In this document: positions 8,301 to 17,700 of the stretch, piece by piece
Position numbering within the stretch: position 1 is the first letter of the stretch
Layout of the letters: each line of letters opens with the position of its first letter
Notes under the pieces: model-generated
Told to the model about the DNA's origin: nothing
Seen by the model: only the letters and a program-made list of their open reading frames with translations
Databases searched by the model: none
Made by a program: the position numbers and the translations under genes
Virus record (IMG/VR): IMGVR_UViG_3300025133_000073
Location: 1 to 64,000 of that record
Source: a virus
Length of the DNA: 64,000 nucleotides
Reading direction: 5' to 3' (one strand)

Positions 8301-9677
8301 ATTATCATCATAGACACCTGTAGAGAATTTCTCTCTTAGCTCAGGAATCCGTGATAACACCTGTTGTGCTTGACTTTCGGCATGTGCCAGGAAGTTCACA
8401 ATTCCCATTGTGGTAGCAGCAGGATGTTCAGCAATACTATCCTCAGTACCGTTAAAATAATGCTTTGCAAGCATTTTACGTACCTTTTCTTCTTTCTCAA
8501 CGAAGCCTGATTTACCTCGTCTGTCATTGTAAAGGTTGATCTTTCTTTTGATCACAGTGATCGCTTCATGAAGTTCTTCTCTGAGGTTATTCAATACCGC
8601 AGAATGCTCGAACATTGAAGGATCGATAGTAAAGAAGTGGTCAGTAGCTACCTTCTTCTGATTGTCAAAGGTCTTTTGAAGCATCCGTGAATCAGATATT
8701 GCAGCTTCCGAGATAGAATCAAGTGTAGCACGTATCTTACGTCCTTTCGCTCTATCAGATGAGCTGAACATTGCAACGAAACGAGCCCAGATACGTCTGA
8801 GTTTGCGTAACCACTTGGGAGAAGTGTCCTGTACAGCATTGATAAGGCTGTCAGACATCATCTTACCTAAGATCTCCAAGCGTACCTTGCTCTCATTGTT
8901 GTCATACTCCTTCATATACTTCTGAAAGTCTCTTTTCCACTCCTCGGTGGTATGTATATTGGCAAGAGCGTCCTTTACAATAGGGTCACCCTGTAAGGCA
9001 AATAGAATGAAGTGAGCTGTCTCCTCAGGAAGAGTATGTAGGTCTGCACTACCTTCTTTTACTGCAATTGATTTCCTGAACATATCAGCTACAGCTACAG
9101 CATTGAGGGTCTTTTTGAATTTAGATTCATAATACGATCTGTATGCCTCAAAATCCTCAAATGCAACACCCATCTGATCAAGGATGTCCTTCATCTTAGC
9201 ATCTACTTTAGGATCAGCAGGTGTATTCACAGGGTCAGAATCTTTTTGAAGGAATTCTCCTGCGTCCTTCTTACGGACATTATCAGCCTCATCATATGAA
9301 GGATATATATCACCTCCGTATTCATACTGTCCCTGTCCTATAGGTCTGACTATGGGAACATCAGGAGAGGGAGCATCATGTAATTTAAGGTACCATATCT
9401 CTCTACCTCCTTGTCCTGAGGTCTTTGCGCGATGCTTGGTAACTGCAGGATATTTCATCTTGGTATTCAACTTTGCGATACCTGTAGAAGCGGCAGCAAA
9501 CCCATGTTTTGTGATATAGTATATTCCCTTATACTTCTTTATACCTACTATCTCACGGACCATGTCTTCAACAGACTTTTCCCGTTTCTGTACTTGACCT
9601 GCAAGTGCTCCATAGTAGTTCACAAGGGATCTCTTATCCTTGAATGTCTGTCCGTTATATTTATATACGCAGCTCAT
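5343..9677 (-). CDS. Giant virion protein with altered zincin-like motif, 1444 aa
   Basis: Last gene of the cargo series; it shares one base with the upstream 689-aa gene. Most of it is highly charged and helical. Around residues 218-222 it reads LPEETAH, which aligns with the HExxH motif of zincins except that the first His is Glu; a matching downstream segment RLEILGK offers a possible third ligand. Near the C-terminus there is a hydrophobic segment (YLVLSSAGAILASLAG) that may insert in a membrane. In crAss-like phages the genes beside the virion RNA polymerase encode large ejected cargo proteins, and this one fits by position and size. I cannot assign an enzymatic activity. An inactive or metal-altered peptidase fold is possible. 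Confidence 0.85.
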   Translation of the reverse strand: MSCVYKYNGQTFKDKRSLVNYYGALAGQVQKREKSVEDMVREIVGIKKYKGIYYITKHGFAAASTGIAKLNTKMKYPAVTKHRAKTSGQGGREIWYLKLHDAPSPDVPIVRPIGQGQYEYGGDIYPSYDEADNVRKKDAGEFLQKDSDPVNTPADPKVDAKMKDILDQMGVAFEDFEAYRSYYESKFKKTLNAVAVADMFRKSIAVKEGSADLHTLPEETAHFILFALQGDPIVKDALANIHTTEEWKRDFQKYMKEYDNNESKVRLEILGKMMSDSLINAVQDTSPKWLRKLRRIWARFVAMFSSSDRAKGRKIRATLDSISEAAISDSRMLQKTFDNQKKVATDHFFTIDPSMFEHSAVLNNLREELHEAITVIKRKINLYNDRRGKSGFVEKEEKVRKMLAKHYFNGTEDSIAEHPAATTMGIVNFLAHAESQAQQVLSRIPELREKFSTGVYDDNLNDMATLVREMSQYISVFKPIVNSLSQHIIPYMNRVENDPIDPNGAKKLLPALETLKHAIHEINDGINVMEEDYMDYSKNLMAASARPYFVRRHTGHPDQDKLVEKNMEEYLESLSITFSDLNAKNRHMDSMANSKDDVLMVMDRLVKQTIEDAQLDTYDDSRDIIDHHEKLLSAGISNTDFMYEVHDGQYTRNFVTRYNMYKYDKAKNKFFDDLNKKYGLPVKGDDPKVWASREKKLSNMASSDPNKFADYNLEIKEWFEENTDPNPDWAKIGERKLRDIRKSFITFDKDIEFVEHMRKKHPKTWIREIHANNPTLARRERAAYIAWVDWYNERYVEIHDGISFRREFAVPKEALYGNKQYDRIMENPAMKAYYEGVMTKRKKLLHHMSDEYRNSTIAPQFRKDSIERLKNDPKRVLSKFASDTLTITEDEYDRGNVTLDENDKEIMKIPIFNFKPIEDVNDMSLDFSAGMILLAETANRHRNLSQIQDLVEISGDVLRERTIGTGRKGGGTFGRDEKVGKGGEAYARYMKYVEMTFYGRQKKDEGKIAGTSLDKAKVVDAINRYSSLNSLALNIYSGINNVMLGNLLMFQESFAKEFVDHDDLKYAEKKYWGSHQDGISGLLGDVGNLTSSNRLRLFVERFDILQDHENRMREVNTDRARFSRMFNTSTLFFVNHIGEHHMQVRLGIALMHRMKVKDANGDTIPFYEAFEVKDNRLVLSKGITHPDGRPVTKEDIIAMRLRIKGINQRLHGIYNVNDRSAMQQYAAGRLVILFRKWMIPWFNRRFDDHYYDYSIESEFEGMYRTFAHFMTMMYKELRSDQYTFASVTQGQWDKLSSMQKANMRRNLVEFSSYLVLSSAGAILASLAGDDDDNWSLNMLAYQVNRLATEFGVFIPVLGTSETLKIIKSPAAAVNQIDGIMRIAGSVRPVAGPLTGEDIFPTYKTGINKGRYKIGVAVQKAIPVVDNVNDIFTPEMRLKYFISAY

Positions 9678-11746
9678 TAATCGAATTTAATAATATCAAA
9701 ATTAGTAACTGGATTATAAAGAGAGAACTTTTTATTACCTTCCTTAGCTTCCTTTTCATATGCTCCTATCACACCTTCATAGGTCTTGTATTTACGAAGA
9801 CTATTAGGTACATTCCCAGTGTTATGTGAGAATATTGCAAGTTTCCATAATTCATTGTTGGTCAGTTTAACCTCCTTATCGTTCTTTTGGATCTTTGCCA
9901 AACGTGAGTAACTGTCCAAGAGCTTCAATTGTACAGCTTTGACGGCTGTCTTAGCACCAAGATGTCCTATATCTTTAAGATTGGATTTATTGATACCATA
10001 ATAATCTCTCTGCTCCTTTGAAAAGTTAGTTCTCGGTTTCGTACGACTTGGTCCTGCAGAAGCTTCTTCACCTCCGAATGCCTCACGCATATCAGCAACG
10101 GGACCAAGTAGATCACGGACCCATTTATAATACTTCAGTGTACCTCCTCCGCTTTCCTGATTGATTATCAGTACAGAAGCTCTCATGAGTTCCTGCTGAT
10201 TCTTGTATGATAGATCAATTCCCTCAGCATTTGCGAGCTGTGCAGAATAATGCTTGGCATATCCCGTCATTACATTCATGTCGGTGGTCAAAAGAGCTGA
10301 ATCAGAATTCTTTATACCTTCCACATTATTCATCATTGAGGTATATTGAGACATCTTGATCTCTTTAGAGAAGTCGTCATTGTTGGAAGCAGCGTGTATG
10401 ATAAGACCATTCTTGTTCTTACCTGTAATGAGCTGTTCAAGAGGGGTACGTTTAATACCTCCATATTTATGCATTACAAACTTTTTACCTTGCGCATCTT
10501 CGACAATATAACCGAAATGCGAACCAGGCGTCTGATCACGAGTATCATCCCATGCCTCATTGGAAAAAGAACTTCCTGGATTATAGATGTTCACTACAGA
10601 AGTAGGAGAAAGACTCTCAAGGATCTCTCTTCGAGCAGGATCTTTAGGATCAACTGCAGTTTCCATAAGTGTATCTATCACTTTCCCACGTCGTGAACGT
10701 GCTCCCATTTTTACATCGTATGATTCCTGAAGCTTTTTCCGCTCAAACTTTCTAAGCTTTCTTCCTGTATCAGGGTGACGCTCTCCAAGGTCAAGTTCTG
10801 TCTGCACCATGAACTCTGTCTCTTCAAGGGACGTTATAGAAGGCATACGATTGTTCTCATTGAATATGGACCATACCTTTCTATACTGATCAGGCATGTG
10901 TTCCATTCGTTCCCATGCATCTCCTGTAGTAGAAGTAGGTTTGTCTATTTTGATATCATACTTATTTATCAGTTCATCACATACAAACTTGGTACACTGA
11001 GGTCCTACAGCATCTGAAGCATTTTCTGGCTTCTCTGTAAATTGTTTTCTGCCTCCTTTGATCGTACCTACCTTATTGGCACCTATTGAGAACTTAGCAG
11101 GATCAATATCGTCAGACTCTTCAAAACCCTCTACTCCTGTAAGCAGCCTATCAGGTTCAAAGTAATTTATCATGGCCTCACCTGATTCATTTGCGTTGAT
11201 GACAACTTCAGGAAGATTAGTAGTCATGGATAAATATTCTCCGTCTTCGTCAAATGATTCACCTGCGACATTCTTATAATTGTTCCCATCCGCAATAGAA
11301 GTAGGTTTCCCTTGTAAAGTTCGTTTATGCAGTCTTCTCGCTTTTGCTTGGTTGTATACCTCATCCGTAGAAGCAATATCAAAATTACGTGTTTCATCAG
11401 GGGTATTGACCCATTTGTCAAAGTCAAAATCCTTAACATCCTGAATGACACCTTCTGTGGTCTTCTTGGTTTCCTTATATATATCTGAATCTTTGACAGC
11501 ATTTATCATTCTGAAAAACGGATTCTTATTCTCAGGATCAGGTTGATTCTGTATTACAGAGCCATCCTGAGCAATAGAAGCAGCCTTAGGAAGTCTTGAT
11601 ACTTCACCATCAACACATTCATTGCATCCTGACTTTATGAGTGATTTGATATGAGCAACCTTTCCTCTTGGAATGATCACAATATCCCCATGACTGTTAC
11701 GAAGAGCGATCTCTCCTCCCTGTACTTCTACTTTAGTCTGTGCCAT
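9677..11746 (-). CDS. Virion-associated bifunctional cell-wall hydrolase, 689 aa
   Basis: Two peptidoglycan-hydrolase-like domains are visible. The first has a CHAP/NlpC-P60 pattern: Cys251 in GPQCTKFVCDEL, a GDAW segment, and His410 in PGSHFGYIV. The second looks like a lysozyme-fold transglycosylase: Glu531 in IINQESGGG and a later FSHNTGNV segment resembling the conserved YNxG element. The N-terminus opens with VEVQGGEIAL and IIPRGKVAHIKSLI, a short beta-rich region also seen at the start of the 702-aa protein. There is no signal peptide. It overlaps its upstream gene by 14 bases and shares one base with the downstream gene. Sitting among virion cargo genes, it is more likely an entry enzyme than the lysis endolysin, though either is possible. 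Confidence 0.75.
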   Translation of the reverse strand: MAQTKVEVQGGEIALRNSHGDIVIIPRGKVAHIKSLIKSGCNECVDGEVSRLPKAASIAQDGSVIQNQPDPENKNPFFRMINAVKDSDIYKETKKTTEGVIQDVKDFDFDKWVNTPDETRNFDIASTDEVYNQAKARRLHKRTLQGKPTSIADGNNYKNVAGESFDEDGEYLSMTTNLPEVVINANESGEAMINYFEPDRLLTGVEGFEESDDIDPAKFSIGANKVGTIKGGRKQFTEKPENASDAVGPQCTKFVCDELINKYDIKIDKPTSTTGDAWERMEHMPDQYRKVWSIFNENNRMPSITSLEETEFMVQTELDLGERHPDTGRKLRKFERKKLQESYDVKMGARSRRGKVIDTLMETAVDPKDPARREILESLSPTSVVNIYNPGSSFSNEAWDDTRDQTPGSHFGYIVEDAQGKKFVMHKYGGIKRTPLEQLITGKNKNGLIIHAASNNDDFSKEIKMSQYTSMMNNVEGIKNSDSALLTTDMNVMTGYAKHYSAQLANAEGIDLSYKNQQELMRASVLIINQESGGGTLKYYKWVRDLLGPVADMREAFGGEEASAGPSRTKPRTNFSKEQRDYYGINKSNLKDIGHLGAKTAVKAVQLKLLDSYSRLAKIQKNDKEVKLTNNELWKLAIFSHNTGNVPNSLRKYKTYEGVIGAYEKEAKEGNKKFSLYNPVTNFDIIKFD

Positions 11747-14700
11747 CTTCTGTTGCTTTCTTTACTAATGTTCCTCCTACTAAGAATGGTGCTACGGCAT
11801 ATACAGACTTTAAAAGTTTCTTCAGGTCTTTAGCACTTCTTCGACTTACTAATTCTGTAATATCATGATGTGCTGTAGAATGCTCAGTACTTGCGGTTTC
11901 TTTTTTCAACTTCTTTATCATACCATCAGTAATCTCATCACCATGATCCCATAGACCTAACTTTTTCAGATGATTCAGCGTTCGTACACCTCTTACTTGT
12001 TGTTCTCTATCGAGATCAAGATATGCTTGAAAATCTTGTTGAGAAGGACTTCCATATGTAGGATCTTTTTTCATTGGAATACCTCTAAAAGCTTCTTCTT
12101 CTCTTAACCATGCTGATGAATGAATCATTTCATGATTTATGTCCTCTTCTAACTTTTTAAGAAGCTCAGGAGTGAGTTCGCCACCGTCATATGATAAATT
12201 AATATCACTACCTAATGAAGTACCTTCCTCCTTTAATCGTGAAGGATCAATACCTTTAGTATCTCTCCATTGCACTTTTGCATTTTTAAGTTCTTCAATC
12301 ATTTCTTTCTGTAACGCCAATGCTTGCTGAGGAGTTTCGTCAGGTACAGCATTCATTCTTCGTGTTAACCATTCGTCAGAACGTAACCATTTAAGATGCG
12401 TCTTTCGTCCTTTTTCTACAATATTTTGTAATTCTACCGATGGAGTTTTTAATACAGGAAAGTCAGCTAACGGTATTTTATAAGCATTTTTCATTGAAGC
12501 ATTGAATTTTTTAGTAACAAAAGCTGGATCGACATTTTTATGCAAGTGCTCCCATGTCATTCGAGGAAGTCTCGTCATTTCATATATCTCATCATCTGGA
12601 AGTTTTAATAGGTCTTCTATGTCTTTTGGAAGAACTATATCATCAAGTTTATCAAATTTACCAACTTTAGGGCGAGATTGATAAATATTAGGATCAGCCA
12701 TATCAAATTCTCCACTATTGCCCTTAGCTGATTTGACAAAGTTACCAGGTCTATTATTTATTATTCTGACATTTCCTATTCCGCTATCGTCAATATCTCG
12801 TAACTTAACATTGTCAATTCCCTCTTCAACCATATATTCGCCTATCTCATCAGTTGACGTACGCCCTTTCCTCCATGTATCTGGTCCAAATCTCTTCTTT
12901 ATATTCTTTGCTACGTCATTATCTAAAGGACGAGGAGCATTTAAAAGACCTTCCATATACTCTATTGCTTCTTCTCCATTAAATATCGAGTCCTCTAATT
13001 CTTTTAATGTCCACCCATTCTTATCTACTTTCTTTCCAGACGCTTTCATTTCTTCAATTGATTTTTTTCTAATATCAATCACTTCCTTTTGCCTCTTTAT
13101 GTTATATATATAGTCCCTGTCTTTATAAGTACTTTTATGATTAACATCCAAATGTGCCCAATTCTGACCTCTAAGGTCAAAATCTGCAGAATTATCAGAG
13201 TTCTTCAGATAAAGCTCATTGACACCGCCCCCTTTATTATCCGCTCCTTTTATTATTTCTTTCTTGCTATGTGGAGCGTAATTACGAGCTAAATCTTTAT
13301 TCTCACTTGAAAAAAGAAGTTGTCCTTTTTCTGGTCGATCAGACTTAGTTCCTCTATAAACAACATCTGCATCATCAGGAAAAGCCTTCTTGAAATTCTT
13401 ACTTCTCTGCTGTACAAATTGTTCAGGACTGCCTCTAAAATCAGAACCGTCAGCATTCTTCATCCAAGTACCGTCAGCTTTTGTAGTAGCTTCTATGGTA
13501 TTGTATTCTTTCATCAGAGCTTTGTTCTTAGGGATCTTCTTATTCCATTTACCCCAATTTATCTCAGATGCAAATTTCTTTGAAGCGTTGGCCTTATGAA
13601 GCAGACCACTTGCCTGAGAGAACTTACCCACCTTCATCAAATGTCTAAATTTAGCAGCAATACCAATACCTGCAAAATTAGTCAGGTCTGTAACCATATC
13701 AGCTATAAAGCCCGCATCGTTCTGTTTACCTTTTAAACCATCCGTAAAATTGTAATTAGTGCCGTCAGCGTTTTTCCAATCAGTAATACCTAATGAATTA
13801 AGTAAACCCTGCGCAGGTTTAGATACTACCCCTCCTGCACCTTCAAGAGCGTCTAATACAGTAGCATTTTCATGTTCTTCTTCTGTATATCGTTTATTCT
13901 TAGGTCCCTTTGGTACTCCTTGTGCATATGTACCTGTTCCCATACCTTCATCTATCTTATCCCAATAGGTCTTAGAGGTCTTATCCCAAGCTATACTACC
14001 TGTAATATATTCCTGTTCTTTATCAGAGAGAGATGCCATATATGCCTCAGCATCGGTATTTCTGTCATAAGGTTTGCTTTTAAGAATCTGTTTACTCACT
14101 TGTTCTTTTACATATGTATCCCGTTCAGTATTATGCATAGCTTCCAATACGTCACCTGTAGCAGGATCGCCGTCTTTAAACCAAACAGAACGTTCAAATT
14201 TTGGATATTTCTTTATAGCCTTCCTTTCTGCTGTGAGCCATTCGGGAGCTACGTCAGAAGCAATAGCCTCAGGCTGCGTCCCTCCTGAATATATAGGATC
14301 AGTATTATCTTCTATTTCATCAGAAGCAAGTACAAGACCTTCTTCTGCAGACATGGTACCCTGCTTATTGGTAAGTGATATGCCACCCTTTTTGCTTACA
14401 GCTATGTCAATACCTCCCTGTGCGTGAGATTTGCCTTTGAACTCTCTTACTACTCTCCAATCTCCTCCTGGAGTAAAACCGAACTGTCCTCCATCTGCCA
14501 TGCATGGATTACCTGTCTGATCATCTACAAGTTGAGCCTTTCCTGTACTTAGAAGTCGTTGTATATTCGCTTCATCTATAGGATTGACAGTTTGTGGAGA
14601 GTCTTTCGATGCTTCCTTCTTACCGAATAGAACGTGTCTCTTTTCCGCATAGGCATATTCAGATAGGTCCATGACATATGCGCTTGCTGAATTTGTAAGT

Positions 14701-17700
14701 CCTCCTACAGAAGGTGCGTATTTGAGTGTCACACCATCTATCTTCTTCATTGCGTTATACAAAGCACCTATTTCATAAGGTTTATTGCGAGTAAACTGCA
14801 ACATGGTACGTGTCCATCTGTCTTTGATGTTCTTCCATGATTTGAATGCCTGTTCAGTATTTGCAGCATTCTTATCCACATAACTTCTCGCTTCTTTTGC
14901 AGCCTGTCCTGATGTAGTAAAACTTTCCACATCTATACTTGGATCATTTTGCAATATCTGCTTCCATGCGTCTAACTTAAGAGGTTCTACAACACGATTG
15001 AGTTCTGCATTGAATATTTTATCATACGCTTTCTTTGACATGATCTCAACACTGCCTGTGCCGTCAAGTCTATTATATTCTCCTGACATCGGATCTATTG
15101 CATACTGCATGTTTCCCACAACAAAATAGTTGTACGGAACTATCAGTTCATCAGGACCTGCATAAATAGCAGCGGTCTGAGTATTACTTTGAAGATGTCT
15201 TGTAGCATCAAATCCTGAAAACAATAAAGGAACATGCTTTCCATTCTCCTTAATATGCTTCTTGATCAGATGATGCACCAAAGGTGTAAAATAGGTCATA
15301 TACTTATCAAGATCAGCTACTTCTTCCTCAAGCATGGTATCAAGATCGATCTTCACATTCTGCTTTTTCGATTCTCCTAACTCCATCACTTCTTCAGGAG
15401 TTGCATTACTTCTATTATTGAATTGAGCATTGACAGCTTCATAAGCTGCTTCACGTGATCTGAAAGTAGAGTAAGGGATCAAAGAAGATTCCCATTGTTC
15501 TGTAGCACCTGCAAAAGGAACCATAGGCATTTTTGATATACTGTTCTTCAGTAATTTTTCTCTTTCTCCTTCAGTTGAAAGTAATTCAGGTCCACGGGTC
15601 TGAAGACCTGCATTGAGGACCTCAAGCATTGAATGAATACTCTTCATCATGGTCTCGAATGTAGAAAAGTCCATCAAGGAAAGATTCTCTTTACTCTCAC
15701 GGGCAGCAAGATTCAAATTAAGTCTGAACATCTCATCCTTTCTTACTTTAAGAAGTCTGTTCAACTTGTGAGTAATTATAGGAGCCTCCATGGATAACGA
15801 TGATGTCAGCGACTTCGCCTTTCGTCGTTTTTTAAAGGATATACCCATGTTCGTATCTCTCTCAGCTGTCACTGCGGTAGGGGTAGAGAATCCATGTAGA
15901 TCAAGATTGTGCTTACCATAATCTCTTCTCATTCGTTTGATCGCCTCTTCTATCATTTCTGTATAGATCTGATCATCGATCTCAGCATGAGGAGTATAAT
16001 CTTCAGGATTTTCACGCCTCGCCAATGCGTCGTATTCATAATTATCAAGTTCATGCTCAGTAAAAAATTCCTTAAAGCCTCCTCTATTTACGATGGTTGC
16101 CATTCGTAATTTAGCATTGAGGATCGCATTGATCTGCCCCTGTTTTGTCTCTCTTTCTTTAATGAGAATCGCATTATCTCCCATTAGATTCATATCCTCT
16201 TTAGCGCGGTCAATAGCTATTGAATAAGAACTATGCATGTCGGTAGCATCTGTTACGATCCCCTTCATATGTTCCAACATATCAGAAAACGCTCTCTCAG
16301 GTCCCAACATATCAGCAGTTATATTCTGAAGTATTGATGACCATGATATAGGAAAGTATTTTTGAGCGACCATATGTAGAATTTCAGATGTAGGTACAGG
16401 GGTGATATCCCGTTTATTACCCTCAGTTCTGATCAGATCTTTTATTACCGCAACCTGTCTGTCAACATCCGCAGTAAATGTGCTTGTCATTCTTTCAACC
16501 TGCGATTTGCTCATGTCAGCACCGTCACGCTCTCTACGTTTCATCAACAGATACTCAATGACATCACTCTGGATCTCATGTAACATCACCTTCTTATTGC
16601 CTACATTATCCTGAAAAGGAGTAAGTGATCCCCATGCGATAGGTCCTGATTTCCAATGCTTTCCTAATAAGTTATCGCTTTGGTATTCAAGTTTTGCATC
16701 ATTGAATCGTATCGAGATCTTAGAATGCCTGGTTTCAGGAGTTATGTTACTGAATGCGTTACTGATCCCATAGGTACTCCACGCAGGATTGATGTCGAGC
16801 TCCGATAAGAACCCTAACTCCCAATTCGCTTGAAGATAATTATGCGCTTCATTCACAAATTCTTCTGCAGTAATGGTCTTCATATTAGGATTCTCATCCT
16901 TGATCAACTTCTGTACTTCAGTAAGGATCTCCTTCTCAGGCTTTTTCATTCCATCAACACTGATAGGTGATGACAGTGAAATAGGATTCTTCGCATACTT
17001 CTGCAATAAAGCAGGAAACACCTTTAATGTAGGTGTGACAGATTCATATTTCCCCTTCGCTTTCTCTTCTTTTGAGAGATCAACTGTCTTAACTATGTTA
17101 TTTGACCCATAAGAAGCAGGATTGAGACTCCTGAGTCTCTCAACATGTTCAGGAATACGATTGGTAGTAAGCTTGAACAACTTATCAAGAGTTCTATTCA
17201 TGAATTTAGACCTCTTCTTAAAGTATGTGGTCATCCATTTTTTATTATGCCTATTTGCTTCTTCTGCTCTTAATACTGCTTCTCTCTGTCTTTCTGTATA
17301 TTGAGGAATGTTCTCAGTGACCCAATTTATCATCTCAGTAGATGTATGGAATACATGAATATCTGATTTACCATTCACCTGTAATTTGTAAGAATTATCA
17401 TTGGTTCCTGATATTTTGGATACCTTAATAAGGTCTTGAATATTATTCAATGCATCAGAAACGTCTATAGACCCTCCCGCCTGCAAGCTGTCCCATAATG
17501 CGTCATTTTCTTCAGGTGATAATAGGTCTGAAGTGTCATTGGCAAGTATCTTGATCGCAGCAACATGCACTGGGTCAGAAGTAAATAATGACTTTGCCAA
17601 TGCGACAAGCTCTCTCAACGTCTTTATGAATTTCTGATAGAAAGAAGAAGGCTTCGCACCATGTACGGTCTCAAGACGTTTTATCTCTTCTGCAATGACC

